Source: Tillus elongatus
Taxonomy: Eukaryota; Arthropoda; Insecta; Coleoptera; Cleridae
Direction: 5' to 3'
Assembly (NCBI GenBank): GCA_964006375.1
Contig: OZ023268.1
Span: forward strand, 85,262,858-85,326,857
DNA length: 64,000 nt
How positions within the stretch are numbered: position 1 is the first letter of the stretch; every line of letters begins with the position of its first letter. The translations under genes and the position numbers were made by a program. Below the pieces are notes generated by a model, which saw only the letters and a list, made by a program, of their open reading frames with translations, was not told the origin of the DNA and made no database searches. This document shows, piece after piece, positions 56,440-64,000 of this stretch.

Positions 56440-57960
56440 CCATTATCGTTTAAACATGATTTCGTACAAAGCGCAATCTGGAAGTCCAATTCTCGACCAC
56501 TTTTTCCAGCATCTGGGGCTGTATATCGGCAATAACGTAGCAAATGTTGGGTTCCAAGTCGTCAATTGTCTGTGGATTATTAGCGTAGACTGGCGACTTC
56601 ACATATCCACAGAGAAAATAATCTAAAGGCGTTAGGTCGCAAGACCTTAAAGGCCAATTAACAGGTTAATTACGCGAAATTATGCGTTGAAGAAGTGTGT
56701 CCTGCAACAAATTGATTGTAGGTTGCGCTGTGTGGCTTGTTAAGCCGCCTTGTTGTAACCAAAGCTCTACATTAATGCTTTCAATTGAGGAACAAAAAAG
56801 CCGGTAATCATGGATCTGTAGCGCTCTCCATTAGTGATGTGCAAAACCGTTTTTTCTATTAACAGTTGAAGCCGTTTACGTTATTTCATAATAACCGTTA
56901 AAAATAACAGCTTCAGTTATTTATCTGTTATTTTGAACTGGATAGTCGATCGATAGTATCCTACATTCCCAAAGCTATGAGCGAGAGCGAGCACACTAGT
57001 ATAAATAACGTGTTACCTGTTAAGTAATATGTTATGAAGTAAAGTCCGCTCTATACTGTATACCCATACCCATACATATTTATCATTCCCAGTCTCATGT
57101 CCATTCATCCCAATAAATAGTTAAATTTTACAGTTGCCGATGAAAACCGATGTTTATTCATCGAACTTAGTTGCAGTGGAACTGAAACATATACGAGTCC
57201 GAATTCTAGTTTAGTGTAAAAAGCGTTATTTTGTACCTGTTATTTTTATAATTATAACTGGTGGTTACCGTTGCGGCTTGACAACCGTTAAAAATTACAG
57301 AGAGTTAAATAACGACCCATCACTACTCTCCATTGACTATAACATTTTATCCGGCATCATTTTTTAAATAATGTGGACTAATGATTCCACCAACCCATAA
57401 AGTACACCAGACTGTGACTTTTTGTGGAAGGAAAGATGTCGCAATAATGACTCGTGGATTTTATCCACCAGAAATTCGGCATTTTTTTATTGACGTAACC
57501 ACCCAAGCAAAAGAGAACCTTATCACTGAACAGAATTATGTTATCAAACTGTGGATCAACAGTAATCGCGTTTTTAGCCCATTCACCGAACGTACGATAC
57601 ACACGATGGTTCATCGGCTCAAATCCCTGCACCAGCTGAATCTTGTAAGCTCGTAAGGCAAGATCTTTCCGCAAAAAGTGGATGGGTACAGCTCCAGTTG
57701 ATAAGCATGATGGCGAATCGACTTATTCGGGTCCTCCTCAATACTACGTTCCAGAGCAGCAACAAAAATCTCCGGGGCGCACTGTACGATGTCTCTGCGA
57801 TGTAGTGCGGATGTGCGTTATCAATTAGGGTATGCTTGCTGCGAAAACATTCCTTGTTTATTGAAATTCTTTGATCGGATGGACGATTATGTCGACCGTA
57901 AAATGGACGTAGCGCCCGGTAGCATTTTTGTATCGAGCGCTCAATATGCCGCATTCGGGT
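56440..57960 (-). pseudogene. IS630/mariner-like transposase split by a hAT-type MITE
   Basis: Minus-strand reading with frame changes: FVAALERSIEEDPNKSIRHHA, then KDLALRAYKIQLVQG, FSDKVLFCLGGYVNKKM (family FSDEA.F; first D kept), and NVIVNGE. The 494-bp insertion interrupts the next codon. Removing it gives a continuous ...NGERYRSMITGFFVPQL, followed by an in-frame stop, then SCDLTPLDYFLCGYVKS (third acidic position) to about 56,440. The QQDGA box lies in a damaged stretch near 56,740. Dead copy of the common insect family with 'RKDLGLKAYKIQLVQEL' wording. Confidence 0.75.
56832..57325. mobile_element. Non-autonomous hAT-type element, 494 bp
   Basis: Exact 8-bp duplications CTCTCCAT lie at 56,824-56,831 and 57,326-57,333. 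Termini: TAGTGATGTGC on the left and GACCCATCACTA on the right, giving an inverted repeat TAGTGATG(G/T)G. The inside is AT-rich and non-coding, with several AACCGTTA-type repeats. Confidence 0.85.
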
Positions 57961-58113
57961 AATGTCGTATTAAGCGAGATCTGTCTCAAAACGAGCGTCC
58001 GATATCCCCATCGATTATCAAGCTACCGTACGCTTGATACTAGGCCTGCGAAATTTGGAATTCGTGTTTAAGTGCGATACGTTTTAATATCAGTTTACTT
58101 TATTAAATGAAAC

Positions 58114-59590
58114 ATGGATTGGCCAGATAACTATACATACCACATTGTGAGTTCCAGTGAAATCCGAACAAATTTTAAGACTAAGCAAAAAGTTGAGGTG
58201 AGTAAATAAGAGCAATTTTTTTTATCTACATAACCTAAAAAACCTTACTATGACGGGGAAAAATAAGATGTGCCAGATTTAGCCTATTCAGAGTTACGAT
58301 GTTGCCGTCTCTATAAAAAAGTAGTAGCCAGCTTTGGCCATTTCGATCTATTTAACTAACTATTGTATCTAATAGTAGGCATTCACGTCCGACAGTGCCG
58401 AAGCGGTCACTAATAACCGAATTTTATTAAAAAATATCGTTGATAACAAAAAACTTCACTATGACACTTCTTTTTTAGCAATGGGTTCACGATCTGGAAC
58501 TAATTTCAAAAAATACATGGTATATCACTAGAACCATAATTACTCCAATCGAAAAAGCCAGACAGCATGTGTTTAAAAGAGTCTACCATTGGCAGTTTAA
58601 AACAAAATTAAATAAATTGAAAGAAGTCAGAAAAAGGGAACATCCTTCAAGAAATGTTAATTGTCCAGCAGAATTACTAGTTGTTATTAAGAAACAAGTA
58701 TTCCATCCCCGAACGAAAGTTAAGCATGTTGACAACTTGCTTAAAGAATGGCCATGTATAATTACTATCAAAAATAATCACAACCATACAATAAATAGTG
58801 TAGCAGCTTTGACAAAAAGACCAATAGTGAAAGAAATAAAGAAATAAATTTTTCAATTGTTTGAAAAGGGACATTCAGCTGATTCAGCCTATAACAGTTT
58901 CTGCTTTAGTAAAATGGAAGAGCTAGGCGACAAATATGATGAAGTTGTATGCGACAGATACTATTTTCCATCTAAAGAAGATTTTTCCAATCTGTGGATA
59001 TCTCATTTCAAAGCCCAATATGGAGATAAATTAGGTGAAAATATGTTTTTTCAGCTAGAAGAGAATTTAAAACATTTTATTGAAATTACTGAATATGATT
59101 TACCCAGGCCCATTGAGGAATCCACAAATATTGACGACCGTAAAATTATTGTATCCGCAAATGGCGAACAATGTATGGACATTTCTGTAAACAACAGTAA
59201 TGATGTTAAAAAAGATTGGTGCGAATTTATTTCAAAGTTTAATGAAGATGCCTTGAAAAATTTGGAAGCTGATCCAGTAGGCTTTAGTCCAGCCATTGAA
59301 AAATTACCATAAAAATGTAAACAGTAGTTCAACGCTTATGAGTGGCTTACACAGAGCTTTCAAATTTGATCATTTGCCGCGATCTTTGACTGTAAGTTCA
59401 AAGAAAATTACAAGAAAGGGAAAAAAATTGCAGTTCAGCCTACATCCGTGTCTCAGGGATATAAATGACAGGTAGAAGATCAATGCAGGCAAGAAGAAAA
59501 GTTGGAAGCCTTAGAGTAAAAAAGTCTAAAGTTCCTCATTCTCTTAATACTTGTGTGAATAATAATATTGCACTTAGTGATAATAAATTT
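58114..59590 (+). pseudogene. MULE-like transposase-derived gene, two exons, internally shortened
   Basis: Exon 1 (58,114-58,197) reads MDWPDNYTYHIVSSSEIR...KQKVE and ends at donor GTGAGT. An intron of 281 bp ends at TTCTTTTTTAG, and exon 2 starts at 58,479 in phase with QWVHDLELISKNTWYITR. A zinc-binding N-terminal domain follows, NCPAELLVVIKK ... WPCIITIKNNHNHTI (C, C, HxH), similar to domains preceding MULE transposases. A TAA at 58,845 interrupts KEIKK*IFQLFEKGHS. The frame then stays open to 59,312 and, after a shift, continues as RSLTVSSKKITRKGKK and RVKKSKVPHSLNTCVNNNIAL to about 59,590. No DDE domain is seen. Either an internally deleted transposon gene or a decayed domesticated one. 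Confidence 0.55.
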
Positions 59591-59840
59591 GCGAAATAAA
59601 TCCTTTTGTAATTACAGTGAATACCCTGTATAGTGTATCCAATTTTTTGTTCACTTGCTAGCGACTTTTATATATACATTTTAAAATTTAGTTTTTAATA
59701 TAAATATTTTTAGTTCAGCAGTATAATATGAAGTTTTTTTCCTTGTGCGTTTAGTTTATACCCTTATGAGTATAATTCCTATCTTGACCTAAAAGTCGTT
59801 ATTTTGTTAAGTGGTGACAACATAGACCAAGAGCGTTCGT

Positions 59841-59882
59841 TTCGTATTAACGTGCGCTCGATTCGTATTAACGTGCGCTCGA
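59841..59882. repeat. Exact 21-bp tandem duplication
   Basis: The unit TTCGTATTAACGTGCGCTCG plus A occurs twice in a row, and a partial third begins TACGTG. It lies just upstream of the CGGBP1-like fragment. Confidence 0.9.
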
Positions 59883-59936
59883 TACGTGCCGTGTTCGGAC
59901 ATTTCAAACGCGGTTTACTGGACGCTCGATACAAAA

Positions 59937-60120
59937 ATGCCGCCCGGTAAGTTTCGCAGAGTGAACCACGAATTTCCAAATACATTTGCACAATATGGAA
60001 ATGTTCTTCTACGTCAGTCTATTCATGGTAAAATGGCAAACCAAACTGAAAAAAAATCAGCTGTTAGCTCTCAAATTGGCTGTCACTGAATAAAAGTGTA
60101 GCCAATTCTAAAAACAAACC
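59937..60120 (+). pseudogene. CGGBP1/hAT-like N-terminal fragment
   Basis: ATG 59,937 gives MPPGKFRRVNHEFPNTFAQYGNVLL, then SIHGKMANQTEKKSAVSSQIGCH before a stop. The layout resembles the small zinc-binding start of CGGBP1-like, hAT-derived proteins, but the first cysteine pair is not visible (R where C is expected). Identification is weak. Confidence 0.3.
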
Positions 60121-60560
60121 TCTAAAAAAACACCATTATAGGGCGCAAATGCTATAATACTTTATTTTCTAAAATTACTTTTCTCCAAATGTAACATATT
60201 TGCTAAAATGGTATGCCGGATAGTTTCCTGGCAAGTTTGTGACCTTTTATCTTCATAGAGCATTATCTTGCTAATTAATATCCGAAAAGATCAAGTATGT
60301 GTGGCGATTATAATGATACCACATAATAATTAACGTTTATCGCTTGAATTATTAGTATTAATTGGAAGGTTAAAGGCTGACCATTATTTGTGCATTATGT
60401 AATGAGCACAATGTATGACCATTGCTACACGTGTGTAGTTTAGTAGTGTTCAACCCTATAGAAAGCCTTATTTAGCAAAATGCTTTATTCAGAATATATT
60501 ATTATTATGCAGACATTGGTAAACTGAATAATAGATAACAACTTTTTTTCTTATTTTGAA
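60121..60560. other. No recognisable feature
   Basis: AT-rich sequence without motifs. Confidence 0.4.
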
Positions 60561-60564
60561 GAAC

Positions 60565-60800
60565 GTATGCATACAGCTATAGATGCAGTGTATTATGAAT
60601 AAGAGGCAAGTCGCTGCCGAATTTAATATGCCACTCAGTACACTTGTGCAGAAAGTTTCAACACAGATTTCACTTAAACAAAATGTGGGTCTAAGACCGA
60701 GTTATCTGAAAATCAAGAACACTCATTAGCCAAGTAGATAGTAGCGATAGTTAGAAAAGGTTTCCCTGTTAATAAAATAAATTTAATACAATCTGCTCAT
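60565..60800 (+). pseudogene. pogo/Tigger-like transposase N-terminus
   Basis: Plus-strand pieces in two frames: NKRQVAAEFNMPLSTLVQKV, a psq-type helix-turn-helix (family pattern 'RqAA..f.iP.sTL..kv'), followed by TELSENQEHSLAK.IVAIVRKGFPVNK, the start of the CENP-B-type second helix-turn-helix. There is no catalytic domain. Stops and a shift are present. Confidence 0.6.
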
Positions 60801-61744
60801 ATACACTGTGTTTATAAAGTAACCCATAAATTCAATAAAGTTGAAAGTACCATTATTAAGAAAAATTCAAAAACAGGTCGATTTTTATTTTCAAAAACTA
60901 ATTTTTTGACATCAAAATCTCACACCTATCATTATATCTCTTCAAGGGGTAGCTAACCTTTCGAAATTTTGAAATTGGATAATGGGTAGTGAGATACATC
61001 TTTTTAACGCTAATCCAATTCTCTATGTCTATCGATCACAATCACAAGTGAGTGGAACCGATAGAAAATTTCAAAAAACTTCTAGCTTCGCAAATTTGCC
61101 AAAAACAGGTCGCCGGTCTATAAGTGAATAAGTGAAATTAAACGTCTTATTGGCAGTGGAAGAGAATCCCCACAGTAGTGTTCGGAAGATTGACCGAGGC
61201 AATTCCATTTCAGACGGCACTAGAGTATTAAAACTTGAAAACCTTCATCCTTATAAAATACAGCTTTTGCAGGAATTGTCCGATGATGATCCACACCCAA
61301 GGATGCAGTTTTGTGCAGTGGCGATTTCTCCTAGTGAGCTAGGTGTGCGCCGCACACCCTAAAATATAATCAAAATGTGCACAGTTAAATATGTTTTATT
61401 TCTTTTTCCCTTAGTCTTAATACACTACATATTTTATGACAATCCATTTAATTTACTTATTTGATTTCATAAATAGTCGGTTAATAGTGACTTGGAATGA
61501 AGTAGGTACCACGTCTTCTAACATATATTCAGAGAATATGAGTAGGTCAATAGCAACGGGGAATGAATTCGGGTTAGGTGTGCGTTAATATTTCCGAACA
61601 ACTTCAGTCGATGGAGTGGTATTGCTATACAATGCAGTTCCCCACCCACGTGTTTAAAATAGTGAGGAAAATACCATTCATTTTAACACTGGGGTGAGCT
61701 GTAAAAATATAGCTCAAGACAAATGAAAGGAACCCCGGACTAAC

Positions 61745-62085
61745 CAACCGATAACTCAAAATATAATCGGCCGATTTTAATAAAATTTGGCATGTACCTT
61801 CCTTTTGTAAATGGCTTGGATAAGTTCGTTAGTCAGGAAAATCGGACGAGGTTTTCCGAAAAAATTTTGAGTTTTCATTCGAAAAAAATTTGTATCTCAA
61901 AAAATAAAAAAGATATGATAACCAAATTTGGTAGGGAGGTTTACGATATAAAAATTAAACTATACACCAAAATTTAGATTTCTATGTTATAAGAAAAAAA
62001 AGTTATAATAAAATATTTTGTGCCAGATCATTTCTATGAAAATTCACTACCATAACGCACTTGCTGCATCCAGGCTTTTTACACA
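61745..62085 (-). mobile_element. Helentron-like fragment (copy H8) nested in the hAT element
   Basis: It contains GGCTTGGATAAGTTCGTTAG and ends CACTACCATAACGCACTTGC. The hairpin and (TA)n part of the family are missing on the left. Confidence 0.65.
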
Positions 62086-62307
62086 TTTTATTATTTAGTA
62101 CCATATTAACATTGAACTACTTTTAATGTTTTCAGTTTTCACCCCGTTCCGGACAGTGCTAACGCTAACACAAATTTGTGTTAAGAGAAGAGGTTGTATA
62201 ATAATTTCCTGTTCTTTTCGTGTTTTAAAGTTTTAAGTGACTTTTTAATTTGTTAGTGTTGCGGTGGGAGATTAATTTCTTTATCTGCCTATTATTCCCA
62301 TCTAGGT

Positions 62308-62312
<5 letters not shown>

Positions 62313-62371
<59 letters not shown>
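62313..62371. repeat. (TA)n microsatellite
   Basis: An uninterrupted TA run within the hAT-type insertion. Confidence 0.95.
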
Positions 62372-62374
<3 letters not shown>

Positions 62375-63372
62375 TTAGTGTTAATAATTTTTAAAACCAC
62401 CACTAACAGCGACTCGTTACCGCACACCCGAACTTTTTGGTCAGGAGACGCCACTGGTTTTGTGCAACACTAATGGATAAATGTAATAATAACAAGTACC
62501 GAATATTCTATCTTCGGACGAATCTACTTTTACACTACATGTAGAAGTTAACCGTCAAAACTGCAGGGCAAGGGAAAATCCAAGATAGGTGCGACAGAAT
62601 CACACACAATATCCCGAAAAGGTAAATGTTTGGGCGGGAATTGTTAGATGTAGGATTATTGGTCCCTACTTTTTTATGGAACTATAAATGGACCATGGTA
62701 TCTCCAATTTTTACAGTAATATCTCATTCCGACGTTATTGAACTCATTTCCTGTTGTACACAATGCTGGTATGGTAAATAATAACTTGTGGTATCAACAA
62801 TATGGTACCCCGCGCATTATGACGTCTGACATTATCTAGATCGACAATTTCCAAACAGATGGCAATCGCGTGGCCAGCAAAATCACCTGACCTAACTCAC
62901 TTTTTTTCTGTGAGGTCATTTGAAGAATGTGGTATTCAAAAGTAAACCAGATACTATTGATGAATTTAAAACAAGAATTAGAACTGAATATAGCAACATT
63001 TTTGGATACAAAAAAATTGTACTAATTGGCCATGCTTGACAACGATTACTCTAATAATATTCACACTCCTGTACTATAATATCTGATTATGGATTTTTAT
63101 ACCCCTTTATTTTATTTGTAATTCAATCCAGACATCCTAATATCGACCAACACTGTGTAATTTAAAAGCAAAGGTTTGTTTTATTCGCATTATGAAATCA
63201 ATCACTTTCACTTGTCGGTGTCGAAAGAGACGATGTTACTTTGATTATTTGGTAATCTAGAGACAACATGTAAGGAAGTTGATAATGATAATAATTGCAG
63301 TAGTTCTCACAATGTTTAACTGCAAATGTCAGTCTTTTACGCTAGCTTGACAATACTTAGACAATACAAATA

Positions 63373-64000
63373 AAACTCGGGACGCAGCAAGTGCGTTATG
63401 GTAGTGAATTTTCATAAAAATCTTTTTAATAACAAATATGTGTGTTTTTTTTTAAGAAAGCAGGCATCAAATTTGGTTACCAATATAACCTATATAGTAA
63501 AAACAATGTGCCATGTTCCATTAAAATAACTTTATTGTGTGAAAACGTACAAAAATTTCCAAAAGTTAACTTAAAATGTTCCCGAAAAAACACGTTTCTT
63601 GGTCAACCTTATAGGTTAATAGCAAATTGAGCTGTTCAAATATGAAACATTTGATCAAAATTCGCTACCATAACGCACTTGCTGCGTCCAGAATCTCTTT
63701 TCTTACAAACATGCATTATATTTCGATGGAAAATGCAAAAATGCAATAACATAAGGCGTGTTTGATTTAAAAAAAAGGGAAATTTGTATCACCAACGACT
63801 TATGGGCCACCCTGTGATTGTAGAAATATTATTTTAAGATGTAGCTCAAGACACCCTATAATTAATATATACAAATTTTCTTCATATCTTATATAATAAC
63901 GGATATATTGAGCTTTATTGATTTTTTATGAAAACGACAAAAATTATATAGCATTAAACGATACACTCTATAGCTAAGGCTACTGCCAAGCATCAGAGAG
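63373..64000 (+). mobile_element. Helentron/DINE-1-like repeat (copy H9), runs off the window
   Basis: The 5' motif GGGACGCAGCAAGTGCGTTA, the inverted partner CTACCATAACGCACTTGCTG at about 63,666, and the body match copy H5 base for base over most of its length, up to the last base of the window. Confidence 0.75.

Larger units (their letters stand above)
61316..62456. mobile_element. Non-autonomous hAT-type element, 1,141 bp, carrying a Helentron-like fragment
   Basis: Exact 8-bp duplications GTTTTGTG lie at 61,308-61,315 and 62,457-62,464. Termini CAGTGGCG and CGCCACTG form the inverted repeat, followed on both sides by GTGTGCG-type sequence. The inside has no transposase. It holds a minus-orientation Helentron-like piece (about 61,745-62,085) and a (TA)n array (62,313-62,371). 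Confidence 0.85.
61085..63040 (+). pseudogene. IS630/mariner-like transposase split by a hAT-type insertion
   Basis: The N-terminal part reads PKTGRRSISE, a stop, then VLLAVEENPHSSVRKI, LENLHPYKIQLLQELSDDD and MQFCA up to 61,315. After the insertion (61,316-62,456) it resumes at LMDKCNNN with ILSSDESTFTL (first D), NRQNCRARENPRWVRQ and EKVNVWAGIVRCRIIGPYFF. The QQDG and PLD boxes are damaged (WYQQYGTPR near 62,800). It ends near 63,040. Another member of the insect group seen at 56-58 kb. Confidence 0.75.

Overview
The window looks like intergenic, transposon-dense DNA from an arthropod, most likely an insect. It is AT-rich with long (TA)n arrays. It carries R1-clade and CR1/Jockey-like LINEs, Penelope-like elements, several insect-type IS630/Tc1/mariner families, hAT and P-like DNA transposons, and DINE-1/Helentron-like repeats. 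I see no clear host housekeeping gene, no rRNA and no convincing functional tRNA. The species cannot be named from the sequence alone.

Layout. 0-11 kb: three copies (A, B, C) of one CR1/Jockey-like LINE, a Tc1-like pseudogene, a Penelope-like fragment with a textbook hammerhead ribozyme, and a tRNA-derived SINE with a 16-bp target duplication. 11-18 kb: an old minus-strand relative of the 37-49 kb LINE, Penelope RT scraps and stacked degenerate tandem repeats. 18.9-21.8 kb: a mariner split by an RNase-H-bearing LINE. 21.9-36.3 kb: Helentron-like copies with (TA)n arrays, Penelope RT and GIY-YIG fragments, a Penelope remnant with ~710-bp inverted arms and a second hammerhead, and a foldback repeat. 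36.75-49.23 kb: two head-to-tail, near-identical R1-clade LINEs. Each is followed by a long (GATATA)n array, and a 241-bp direct repeat flanks the pair. The downstream copy has an intact 967-residue ORF2. 49.8-51.5 kb: a P-superfamily-like element with 8-bp target duplication and a THAP exon, inserted in a Penelope 3' region. 53.2-55.65 kb: a DD41D-type mariner relative with 440-bp terminal inverted repeats. 56-64 kb: two further transposase pseudogenes, each split by a hAT-type insertion with a clean 8-bp duplication, a two-exon MULE-like gene remnant, pogo-like and CGGBP1-like fragments, and more Helentron-like copies.

The parts do not form a pathway. The interest lies in nesting (several empty sites can be read directly), in at least five hammerhead-like ribozyme folds tied to Penelope-like elements, and in the LINE pair whose ends are locked to a (GATATA)n microsatellite.
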